Shown here: piece by piece, positions 12,648 through 23,700 of the stretch
Numbering within the stretch: the stretch's first letter is position 1
How the letters are laid out: each line of letters starts with the position of its first letter
From: Micractinium sp. NFX-FRZ
Lineage: Eukaryota; Chlorophyta; Trebouxiophyceae; Chlorellales; Chlorellaceae
Assembly: GCA_029339195.1 (NCBI GenBank)
Contig: JAPTJF010000273.1
Span: forward strand, 20,100 to 84,099
Length of the DNA stretch: 64,000 nt
Reading direction: 5' to 3'
Notes under the pieces: generated by a model
Database searches by the model: none
What the model was told of the DNA's origin: nothing
The model's input: only the letters and a program-made list of their open reading frames with translations
Translations under genes and position numbers: made by a program

Positions 12648-14802
12648 GCGCCGGCGATTCGTGGCAGCGTGTGGATGCCCGCTAGCCGTGTGAGTGGTAG
12701 GCCGGGCTGCCAAGAGGAGGGAAGCAGCTACGCCGCCCAACCCTGCCGTGTTGTCAACAATGCCCAGGGAGCAGTCCCGGGGTTTCTTAATACCTGGTCA
12801 GGGGCACTAGTGCCAACTGAGCCCCCCAGAGGTCTCACTTCTGGCTCCACCACTCATGCTGCTGCGCAGGCAGGCGCCCACCATTGCTGCCTCTCAAGGC
12901 TTGGAGACAGATGCTCTGCGAGATGGATGCAGTCACAGCAGCTGCGGGTCAGGCAGCAGGCTTGCTGCACGGCTGCTGAGCTGCCCATGGGCTGAGCAGC
13001 GGCAGCTGCACATGGCGGCAGGGAGGCGCTCTGCCCAGCGGCAGGGGGCAGCTGCCTTGCCTGCCGGCTGAGGGCGGGAGCAGGCGCTCTGCCCGCATGG
13101 CCGGCCCTCCACTGCCACGCCACCTCCACCCCGCCAACAGGAAGCAAGCTCAACTGCCAGGCGGGGTGCAGCCGCGGTTGGAGCCGCAGCTGTCCCGAAC
13201 TGGCGCACCAATTGACATGCCGCTGGTTGCAGGATAGTCCCTTGTGCTTAGGTAGTACTCTACCAGGGGGTGGCCGTCGCCACCGCCACTGCCGCCGCAG
13301 GGCTGCGTTCGCCGCACTGTAAGCTGCCAGTGCGCAGCGTGACTGAGCGCTTGAGTGCCAGGCCTGCCATATGCATGTTGAGGTGTGGGCCTGCAGCAGC
13401 TGCTGCACACCGCACCCGCCGCGGCAGTCCTCAGTGCCAGCTAGCGCCAGGCTGCCGCAGAACGGTCCCGCCGCGCTGCAGCGAGCAACCACTCAGGTGA
13501 CAGCCTGGCGGGCACCGCCTGCCTGCCGATCGGGCTGAGTGTGAAGAGCTTACTCTGCAAGAGGGCATGCCAGTGTTCCGGCTCTCTCTCCAAAAAGGAG
13601 CCCGCAAGTGGCTGCTGCCGTACAGGACGTGACAGGACGATCGCTGAACTTCCGGCGGTTCCAGGGTGCCACGATAATTGCTTCGCCTTCGCGTTAACGT
13701 CCTTTGACTGCAATTTAAGCGTTGATATCAGCGCCGGCCAGGTTGGTCCTGTTAACCGGGGCTGCCACGAGCACCTGGCGGGTGGCAACGATCTGCTGCA
13801 GTGGCACCAGACAGTGGTGTGCGTGACCACACCTGGCGGCTGTCGCCCTGCGCAGGCCATGCCAAGCTGTGACGTTGAACATGCTCGAGGCAGAGACGAA
13901 GGTGGAATGCTCTTCCAGATCAAATGCGAGCTCGTTTGTACCAGGTACTGGCGGGGACCTCTGACCCAGCTGACCGCTCGCGGCACTCGGCGGTCATAAC
14001 AGTATGGGCGGTGCAATGAGCCTCTATGAATCTCTGCGCGCCACATGTGGCCCTGTTGAGTGCTGTTAGCCTACATGAGACTGTGGAAGCGGATCCATTC
14101 TCACCCAGGCACAGCTGTGTGTGTAGGGCCCCATCACCCAGCCGTTGACGTCACGGACGGTCCCAACATGCCGCGGTGGCTGCGGACAGTGCCTGCACCA
14201 GCAACGGATGCCGTGCCGCCCTGCCCAGGCGCCCCCGACCTTTTACAGAACACCCTTCACTGATAGATGGGGGCATTGTATGTCTTCAGGCCCAGCAGGG
14301 TGCAGTCCTGACCCACAGGCATTCTGCCGCCTGGGCGCCGCCCGCAAGGCGGGAACTGCTGCCAGCTGGGCATCTCCTGAACACTCTGTCGCACTGAGCA
14401 ATTCTCCCTTTGTTGTCTGCGGTGCGCTCCAACACCTTGCGCCGCCTGCCGTCGTCTGAGAAGGTGCAGCCATGCTCTCATCCCTCCAAGCAGCCTGGGC
14501 CGAGCAGGGTGAGACCCCACCTTGTGGCCGAACAGCTCGCACCCGCATATCGGTCTCGCACGCACTCCTGAAGCCTTTACAGACCTTCTGATGTGTATTT
14601 AAGCTGTGAGGGGCACGGAAGAGGCTAGTGGGGCCGACCTGACTTGTCGGACGTACCCGCTGTTCGTGGCGTCCCCAGTCGGCCCTCCGGACGGCCGCCA
14701 CTACCTCACCAACCCGCCCGATAATCCTGACCTGCAGGAGAAGGCACACTGAGCAATCCAAGCAGCGGTGCCACCAGCAGTGGCGGCAGCCAGGGCGCGG
14801 TA
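12648..14802. other. Long intergenic region with no supported gene
   Basis: Open frames on both strands (for example about 13441-14046 on - and 13541-13999 on +) lack homology, coding-like composition and splice structure. Part should be the 3' UTR of the MYND gene and the 5' leader or promoter of the SBP gene; an upstream non-coding or coding exon of the SBP gene may lie near 14737, where an acceptor-like CTGCAG precedes an open frame. Confidence 0.4.
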
Positions 14803-16394
14803 ATGCAGGCCGCCGGCGAGGCGCAGCCCGGCGGCGGCGCCTGCCGCGTGCGCGGTTGCACGCACCGGCCCAACACACGCTACGGGAAGGTGAATGTGGG
14901 TGATCTTTGCTGAGGAGGGGAAGAGACACCTGAAGCAGAGCCCAGCACTTCCATGCCGCAGCTGGCTTCACGCGTCAGGCTGGCCGTCATGCCGCCGCTG
15001 GTGACCGGCCAGCTGCGCCCGCTGCCAGGCCAGCGACCAGCCGCCCTGTTGACATGCTGGGGCCGTTCTGCTGCCGCCCGCCATGCCCTCTGTCCACCCC
15101 TGCCCCCTGCCCCCTGCCCCTCCGCAGAAGCATCGCATCTGCCAGTCTCACCAGACGGCGCTGGTGGTGTGCATGGGGGAGGAGGGGCCGGCGCGGTTCT
15201 GCCAGCAGGCAAGCCCCCGCCCTCATGCGCTGCCCTCGTGCGCTCCCCTCACATGATGCTGCCTGCATGTGCCACCGTTGCTGGGCCGCCGCTTCTGCCC
15301 GCACCTGTGCAGGCATGGGCCGGGGCACGGTGCAGCTGCCTGTGTCTGCGCCACCTCCATCAACCGCTGCCTCGAGTTGTCTGAGCAAAAGGAGTGCCTG
15401 CTGCCCTCCTTGCCGCCTGCTGCCCTCCTTGCCTGATTTCCCAACCTGACCCGACCGCAGTGCGCCCCCTCCCTGTCCCCTCATCTCGTCCCCGTGCCCC
15501 CGGCCCCTGTCTCTGCAGTGCGGCAGGCTGCACGGCCTGCCAGCGTTCTCAGGCGACCAGCGCTCGTGCCGGGACAGCCTGGAGCGACAGATGGCGCGGC
15601 GCAAGCGGCGGCGGCGGGAGCAACTGGACGCCACCTCTCCCTGCTCCCCCCACAAGAAGGCGGCGGGCCTTGTGCCCCACGCAGGGCTGTGCCAGCAGCT
15701 GCAGCCAGCAGCGCCACCGCCCTGTGAGGCTCCTCCACGCCAGTTCTCGGGTTCCCTGTCTGAGCCTGAGCCCGCCACGTGGCAGATGGTGCACGGCGCG
15801 CACCAGCAGCAGCCACAGCAGCCTGAGCTGCCGCCGGCGCGGCAGCAGCCCTGGCAGCCCCTGCCGGCAGGGCAGCAGCAGCCGCAGCAGTCGGCGGTGC
15901 AGGAGCAGCCCTGGCAGCCCCCGCCACCGCCGGCGCAGCAGCGGCCCCAGCAGCCGCTGCCACTGAAGCCCCAGCCGCAGCTGTCTCCGCCTCAAGCAGT
16001 GGCGCATGGTTGCAAAGCCGTGTCGAGCTATGCAATCCAGCGCCAATCCTCCATGGCCCCAAACGCAGCCATGGGCCCCACCCATGCCGTCAGCAGCGCG
16101 CTGCTGGCGCCGCCCTCGTTGGAGCCTAAGCAGCAGGCACGGCGGGCATGGCAGGTGCAGCACGCGCAGCAGGCACAGCAGGTGCAGCTGGCGCATGTGG
16201 CAGGCCGAGAGCAGCAGGCGCAGCAGGCAGCCCCAGCGCAGCAGGCACAGCAGGCAGCCCACGCGGCGCAGGCTCCCACCGTGGGCCTGCCGCTGGAGCT
16301 GCTCCACCAGCTGCTCTCCCTCCTCCTGGGGCTTCTGCAAGATCTGTCGGACTCTGCGGTGAGAACGGCCACGGAACTGGCCTGGGAGCGTTGA
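14803..16394 (+). CDS. SBP-box transcription factor
   Basis: Exons 14803-14889, 15128-15208 and 15519-16394 give about 347 aa. The SBP DNA-binding domain starts near residue 14 and spans the three exons. Zinc site 1 is C-x4-C-x14-C-x2-H (CRVRGC, KHRICQSH), two residues shorter between its second and third ligands than the usual plant form. Zinc site 2 is C-x2-C-x3-H-x11-C (CQQCGRLH ... SC). The bipartite nuclear signal ends in ARRKRRRRE. SBP factors bind GTAC-core promoter elements and occur only in green algae and land plants. The second intron begins with GC (CAGCAG|GCAAGC), and its position within the domain falls after FCQQ. The remaining 240 aa are Gln/Pro/Ala-rich, probably an activation region, ending in a Leu-rich helix. 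The TGA stop is also the first repeat unit of a tetranucleotide microsatellite. An additional upstream exon cannot be excluded. Confidence 0.92.
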
Positions 16395-16469
16395 ATGAAT
16401 GAATGAATGAATGAATGAATGAATGAATGAATGAATGAATGAATGAATGAATGAATGAATGAATGAATG
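16392..16469 (+). repeat. (TGAA)n microsatellite starting at the SBP stop codon
   Basis: About 19 perfect TGAA/GAAT units begin with the TGA stop of the SBP gene and run into its 3' UTR. The period of four means every fourth unit presents TGA in the SBP frame, so slippage cannot easily extend the protein. Confidence 0.97.
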
Positions 16470-16943
16470 CACCACACGCCACGCAGCAGCGTGCACTGCC
16501 CGCTCTCACCCCCCCCGCCCCTCTGCCGGCACGGCGTGAACATGCCCCGCCCGCGCCCGCCTCTCTAGTTTGTTTGTTCTCCTGCCTCCTCACATTCCGC
16601 CCTCCCGCCCTCCCCCCTTCCCATTGCAAGCAGGCCGCCGGAGCATGCACACTCTCTGCTCCCACGCAGCCAGGGTGCCTGGACCACGCTCTGGCAGCTG
16701 GCGGGCAGAGCACAGTAGAGCCCGGCGCCACCGCTGCTGCCATGCAGCCGCCGCTCCAGCGGTTGGTGCTGCCGGGCCGCCTAGGCCTGGCAGTAGCAGC
16801 CAGCTGAACAGAGCATGCAACAGCGTTCGCAGTAGCAGCCACCTACGCCTGGCATGCACCAGCGGCAGCAGCGGCGCCGTGCGCCGCCACATGCCACCTT
16901 TTGTTTGTTGAACGAATGCCCACCGCTTGTTTTTGGTTTGTTT

Positions 16944-16948
16944 TGTAA
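16944..16948 (+). terminator. Probable poly(A) signal TGTAA of the SBP gene
   Basis: TGTAA is the usual green-algal polyadenylation signal. It sits in a T/G-rich stretch (TTTGTTTGTTG, TTTTTGGTTTGTTTTGTAAC) about 550 bp after the stop, which is typical of algal 3' UTRs. Confidence 0.6.
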
Positions 16949-17206
16949 CTCTTCCTAACTATCTTCGGTGCCTGCACACGTGTGTGGGCACACCCTCTCG
17001 GCCATGCGCATGCACTGCGTGCCCCCCTTTGTTACCCAGCTGAAGCGGCCGCTACGGCCACAACTACCTGCCATGGCCACCGACTCGGACGCACCCCACA
17101 GCACCAGCACCCACGGCATGGCCTGCACCAACGCTGATGGTGCCCTCCTCAAGTCCCATCTGCCCCATGCGAATCCTTTAAAGTATTTTGATGCTCAGAG
17201 CTGCTG

Positions 17207-17211
17207 TTACA
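17207..17211 (-). terminator. Probable poly(A) signal of the CD36-like gene
   Basis: TTACA on the plus strand reads TGTAA on the minus strand, about 580 bp beyond the CD36-like stop codon. It is a short motif and other copies could serve. Confidence 0.4.
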
Positions 17212-17793
17212 GGAGTGACAGCCATCCATACCCAGTGCTGATTCAGATGGAAGGGGGTGGGAGGGAACTGCGCAATTGATGAGGGTAGGGCGAAGGGGCT
17301 AGCTGTTCAAGGGAATGAATGCAGTGTAGTCAGGAGTGCGGGAGTGCCAGGGAGAAAATGGTGGTTGGGGTGCGCTGATGCGTTGCTGCTCAGGCCGGCG
17401 GGGCTGCTGCCGGGGCGGAAAGAAGCGCACTGAAAACGGCGGGACAGCTGCAGCGGTGGCGGGCTGTGCGAGAGCGCTGTGCCTGAAGCGGCAGCAGGCG
17501 CATGATGCGAGATGCAGCGCTTATGTGCTGATGTGAGCAAAGGACGCAGGCAGCACGGCTTGAAATGGCTGGTGCCAGCCCAGCGACGGTTGACGGGGCG
17601 GTGCATGTGGCAGGCGCTATCAACGGGCCTTGCCACCGCCCGCCCTGCCCTGCCCGCAGGGGTTGGTCCTGCCATGACCTTGAGCTGGGGCACACCCGAC
17701 TTGGGGACGTTTTGCCTGCCTCCCCAGCAGCCTGAGGCTCAGAGCAGCCACGCCCCTCCCTCAGGCCCTCACGCCTCAGCATCCAAGCCCGGC

Positions 17794-20700
17794 CTAAGGC
17801 TCCCCCTCAGGGGCGGAGGTGGTCCGGCGGCGCAGGCCTCCGGCAGAGGTGCGAAACGGGGCGTCCGCCCCGTTCATGGCCACCGCCACCTCGCCCTCTG
17901 CCGGCGGCGGCGGGTACAGCCCGCTGCCGGAAGGCGCCGTGCCAATGGAGAAGCCGGCCTGCTCCTGAGAGCCGGCCATGCGGTCTACGCCCGCCGCCTT
18001 GGCCTCCAGGGCCGTCACGTGGCCGTCGCCGTGCTGCGCCTGTTTTGCCAGCTGGGAGTCCAGGCTGGCGTCGCCGCCCACGTCGTCAGGCACGTCATCA
18101 TCGCTCTCATCCAGCTCCTCGGGCAGGTGTGTGGCCTTGCCCACGGAGCGCAGGGCCTGAGAACCGGGGGCGAGGGTGGGGGGTAGAGCGGTGCAACAGG
18201 TGAGGTGAGGCAGGCAGAGGGTGCGGGGTGGGGCCTGGGCAGGAAGGCAGGAGGTGGATGGGCAGGCGGGCAGCAGTGCCTGCTGGCCTCCCAACCCTCC
18301 TGCCGCCGCCAGGCAGCCTGGCAGTTGGCAGGCTGTCCTGGCATGAATGCCAGCATGGCATGTGCACTGCCATCGTGTTGTCTGAGTGCCAGTGCCGCTG
18401 CCGATTCCCCCCCTGCCACCGCCCTCCTCAGCAGTGTGCCGCAGCCGTCCGCTTCCTCACCGCACTACGGCCCTCCCCCTTTGGCCACACGGACCACCCC
18501 TTGGCAAGTGCCGCAGCAATCCCTTGCCCCCTCCCTCTCCCCCTCCCCGCGCCTCAGCTGCCCTGTCCCCTGAGCACACACCCCTCCCCCTCACCAGCGC
18601 CTCGATCATGGCTGCCTCGTACTTGCCCACGGCCATCGTCCTGGCCCGGCTCCTCTGCAGCGCAGCCATCTCGACACGGCGGACCTTGGCGTCCCTGCGG
18701 GGGGGCAAACGCGGGCCGGTGGGGGGCACGTGAATGTGATGCGAGGATCGGGGTGGGGGGCGGCGGCTTGGGGTCAGGCGTGAGATTGGAGAGGTCCGGA
18801 GGGGCACCTGTTCAAGGGCGGGGCCGCGCTGCTTGTCACAAATGCCCCCGCTCGCACCCGCCCCTCGGCGCTGCTTGCCCCCGCCCAATTGCTTGCTATG
18901 CCTGAGGCCAAGGTTGGTTTGGTGAGAGGGCTGGCACACACACGCGTGTTGTCATCAAGCGCACACCCCGCGGCGCCTTCTCCCACATGCCCCGCTTGTG
19001 AGCCCCACACGTGCCCCGGGCCGGCGCTGCTGCCGCCGCACTCGCCTGCTGTACTTGAGGTAGATGAGGGAGGGGATGAGGATGAGGCCGCAGCTGACGG
19101 GGAAGCCGCACATGAGGATCCAGAACATGATGGTCTTGGCCAGGATGACGGCGCGGGTGGCCAGGGAGGCCAGCGTGGTGGGCTCCCAGTAGATGATGAC
19201 GTAGTGCAGGGGGACTGCGGGGGGAAGGCAAGAAAGGAGGCGGGGGGAGGAGGAGGAGGGGGTGAGGGGCGAGAAGGGGGCGAGCTTGGTGGGCTCGCAA
19301 TGTGATGGTGACGTAGTGCAGGGGGACTGCAGGGGTGCAGGGAGGAGGAGGAGGGGTGGTGGGAGGAGGGGGGAGGAGGAGGGGGGTGAGGGGGAGAAGG
19401 GGGCGAGGCGGTGGTGGGTTCCCAGCACAGCGCCCTCCCTCATGTCCCCTGCCCACTCATGACCAGAGCAAGGTGCGAGCAGCCGGCCCGCGCACCCTCC
19501 GCGCCCACCCAACCACCCGCCCATCCGGCACTTGTGCCAAACAAGCTCCCGCCCGCCCGCCCGCCCGCCCACGCACCCAGCACAAAGTCCTCCGTCATGC
19601 CCATCGCGCGCCCCAGGTCGCCGTCCTTGGTTCCGTTGGCCACCCAGAGGTTGGGGTAGGTGACGTCGGTCTTGGTGACCAGCAGGGAGGTCTGGTACGG
19701 CTTGTGGGCGTGCATCGTCATGCCGGTGAACGGCTCCACGGACTGGTACCACCCGTGGTTGCGGAAGTCGGGCCTCCAGTCGGCCTTGCCTGCAGGGAAG
19801 AGCAACGAGAGGAGCGAGGAGAGAGGGGCGAGCAAGGCGGGCGTGTCAGCTGCGAGTGGCGCGCAGCCCATGGCAGTGGCAGTCGGGGCACCAGCGCTCC
19901 TGGTCTGCACTAGAGGACGAGGAAATCGCAGGGGACAATGTGGCGCATGCTACATGGTAGGCGCATGAAGGAGAGGCAGCAGGCGTGGCAGGTGTGGGAG
20001 TCGGGGGTCCCTGCGCCCGGCGTCACAATGGCACCCACTGCGCCGCAGGAGCTCCCGACCCGTCTGCATCAAACCCGGACAAATGCCAGGCTAGCTGCCC
20101 GCCCACCTGTGGCTTGCAGCACGGAGGCGTCCGCGTTGTAGAAGCGGGGCAGGGACATGAGGGTTGGGTTGCCGTACGGGCCTGCACATCAGGCACAGGG
20201 AAGGATTAGGGCAGTGCGTGCATGAACTGATTACAGCACGCCACGCCTGGCAACCACGGGGCGCGCTGGGCATGCTGAGCACGGCCAGCAGTGCTGTGCC
20301 CCCAGCACAGCAGCTGCTGCGCTGACATGGTGCGGATGCAACTACATGCAATGCCATGCCAGCTTCCGCCCAGCTTCCTATTCAGCTTCCGCCCAGCTTC
20401 CACCCAGCTCACCACTGAAGTCCCACGCGTAGGTCAGCTTCTCGGGCAGGGCGCACTGCACCAGCTCAGGCGGCGCCACGTCCTCGCCAAAGTATTGCAC
20501 CAGCGGGCCCAGCTCGGTCTTGTTGAGGTATGCCAGCAGGGCTGCACGGGGAGCGGGCACGCGTGGAAGGCTGAGAGCACGCTTACATGCAAGCAGGCCG
20601 GCATAATGGGCTGGCGGCACTCGCCCATGCCATGGCAATCGCCCACCAAACTGAAAAGGCGGAAACTGCTTGCGGCACTTGCAGGCATGGAGCAGGCAGG

Positions 20701-23700
20701 CGGAGTGTGGGCCGGCGCAAGCCAGGGCATGCCGTGTGCTGGCACAGGTACGCAGAGGCAGGCAGCAGACACGAGCGGGGCCGGGAGGCAGTGGGGGATC
20801 GCCCTGCTTTGGGGCATTGACATAACGATTTCCGGGCTCACAGTGCGGCTGCCTCACCTTGGTCGTCCGCCATCAGCCGCCAGTACTTGTCCACGTCGTA
20901 AGCGGGGTTAGGGGTAGTGGCATTGAGCATGGGGACCGTCAGGAAATAGAGCTCCGCCATGATACCTGCACAGCACGATCAGCACAGGATGTTGGCACGA
21001 TTGAGAGGGCGGGGAAATCAGCTAGCTGCCCAGGGCAGAGCGGAACAGCGCAAAGCAGACAGTGATGGCTGCTGCTGCCCCAAAAGCAGTGCCTGGCTGG
21101 TGAGTGGCAGCACGACGTACTTTGGAACACGGATTCGTCAAAGCCCGTGGCATCCTTCCACATGGTGTACACCGTCTCGTTGCAGGGTTCGTATGCCTCG
21201 GGAGCCATCGTGAACTGGTAGGCCTTGACCTCCTTTACCTTGACGTTGTTGCCTGCAATGGTGCCAGGGCGCAAGTAAACATGACGCGTTCATGCCTCCA
21301 GTGCAAGGTTGCAACAGGGGGGCGGGGTGTAAAACAGTGCAATGGAGGCTCCGCGGGGCGCCTTGCGCACCGGGGAGTTGGACCGGGGAGACGAGCGGGC
21401 ACAGGAGCCTGCGAGGCGGCGTGCAGCAGTGCCTGGCCGTGCCGTTCCTGCTCTGCAAAGCACTCCGCCCCGACACCACCACGGCCCTTCCCCCGCACCT
21501 GTGAACCTCGACTTGACGGGGCGCGCCAGCTGGGTCTCGTATTGGACCGGAGACTTGCTGGTCTTGAAGTTGGCGCCAAAGGTGAGGCCCTCGTTGAGGC
21601 CGGTGGCGTTGTACAGCCCCCTCTTCCCCACCGCGAATGGCGCGCTGTTCTGCTCCCGGATCTGCGCACACGCGGGGCGCCCAGCCGTGCCCAATCACGG
21701 GGGTGAGGGGTGAGGGCGACTGGCATGTGCGGGCGCCGAGGGCAGCCACTGGCTGCAGACCTCACGCTGGCTTGGGCAGATGCAAAGGCATGGCAGGGTG
21801 CTGCTGCTGCCTAGTCCCAAGCTGGGCCTGGCCGGAGCTCAAAACTGCATCTGTGTCCGTGCAGCGTTGCTTGCATGTACGGTCCATGCGCTCCGCCTGG
21901 CTGCCTGCCCAGCTCACCTCCTGCGGCCAGTCGCCCCTGGCCGAGCCGGTGACCAGCTTCTTCTGGAACACCAGGGGGTGGTAGAAGCCAGTCTCGAAGT
22001 TCTGCAGCGCGGTGCGCTTGTGGCTCAGGTTCTGGATAGTCACAGTCTCGCCAGTCACTGTGGGGGGGAGAGGAGGGGACACAGGGGTGCGGAGCGGGTG
22101 GGAGGGGTGGAGGGCGGGGGAGGAGGAGCACACGCGACACGTGCCGGTATAGAGGTGCGTGAGTGGCATGCAAGTGTCATTAAGGGAGCAATGCAGACGC
22201 ATACAGCCCTTGGGGTTGGGCACCTGCCCGCGTGGTGACTCCTTACCTCTGGCATGCAGGCATGCCTGACGGCATGAGGCGCCGTGACGGCGCTGAGCCG
22301 GTGCTGGCACCCCCACTCACACCCGCTCCTCTCTCTCTGAGCATTCTGAGCACGCTGGCAGGCGCCCTCACCGTTTGACCAGTAATCGGTGATGAAGGTC
22401 TCGCTGGAGAAGGCGGGGGAGATGAAGGGGGTGTAGATCCACGGCCTGTTCCGGTAGGTGGGGTCCTGGCTGGCCGTTGTGAGAATCAACGGGTCCTCAT
22501 ACCCTGCAGCACATGAGGGCAGGAAGGGAGGAGGCAAGCGCGTAGTTGGGAGAGCGTAGATGGGTGAATTGCACCAGGGAGGAGCGCTGGTGCAGGAGTG
22601 AGGACGAGCACTGTCCCTGCGTCTGCCTGCCGCCGCCCCCGGCAGCTCCGCCCGGCCAAGCATGCACGCTGCATGTCGGCATGCCGTTGCGGCAAGCGAC
22701 GACTCTCAGCTGGCGCCAGCTCTGCTACCCCACCCCGGCTCGGTGCAACCCACACCCCTTGCAGTCAGTCAACCCCTGCTCCCTCGCCCCGCCGGCACCC
22801 ACCGTACAGCAGGTCATGCACCGACTTCTTGACCACCAGCCCGCTGGCGCCGCTCATTGCGCCCGTCGCACTGCTGTGGACCCAGGGCATGTACATCGCC
22901 TTGCCCCAGACGGGCAGCAGGCTGACGAGCCACAGGGACATGGCAGCCCACTGGTCGTCTGTCACGTTGTTACTCAGGGCGGCCGCCAGGGCGGTGCGGT
23001 TGAAGTAGGCTGCCGTCCCCACGGCAGCCGCCCTGCTTTTTGCGATCATCAAGCCGATTGTCAGATCTCGGGCGTTGGGGTCGACGTTGCTGCAGCAGGC
23101 GGGCAAGTGGGCGAGTGAGGCCTCGCTCTGGCAGAGCAGGCAGGCGGGGGAGGGATGCTGCAGAGGTGGCCGCAGCGTGGGAGCCACCGTGCCACCCAAG
23201 GCCACCCTGCGTGCCTGTAAGCCCATCCGCCAGTCCGCCCACCCACCAGCCCCGCCAGCCATCAGCCAGCAACCCTGCCAAGGCACCGTCTGCGCACTTC
23301 CCGCCCCTGGTGCCCCACTCACGGTATGACACTGTTGCCCATCACTGCCTCCAAGAACAGGCGGGCGACCGCATGGGACGGGGCGATCTTCAGGTCCGGG
23401 ACCATGGCAGGCGTGAGGGGGAAGGTGACGCCAAAGGTGGTGGCGGCGTTGTCGATGATGAAGGCGCAGAGCTCAGGCGCGGCGGGGAAGCACACGCTGC
23501 CGACGCCTGGCTGGCCGCAGACTGGCATGGTCACGGGGGGCTGCAGGCGCAGTCGTGAGGGCGGAAGAAGGGGGTATCGCGTACTGAGCAACAGCTATCC
23601 ACATTGGATAGAGAAAGTACGTAAAGCTCGAGGACGTAGGGATGAGGAAGCCAGCATGAAGTCAAAGTTCAGTGGCACCAGTCAGCTGCCATCCATCCAC

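Larger units (their letters stand above)
16470..17793. other. Convergent 3' region of the SBP and CD36-like genes
   Basis: This probably consists of two 3' UTRs facing each other. No ORF is convincing. A TGTAA on the minus strand lies at 17207-17211. Confidence 0.45.

Noticed and set aside
13541..13999. 153-residue plus-strand frame in the long intergenic region
   Set aside because: There is no homology, composition is not coding-like, and no flanking splice sites fit.
16399..16470. Minus-strand (IHSF)n repeat protein
   Set aside because: It is just the translation of the (TGAA)n microsatellite.
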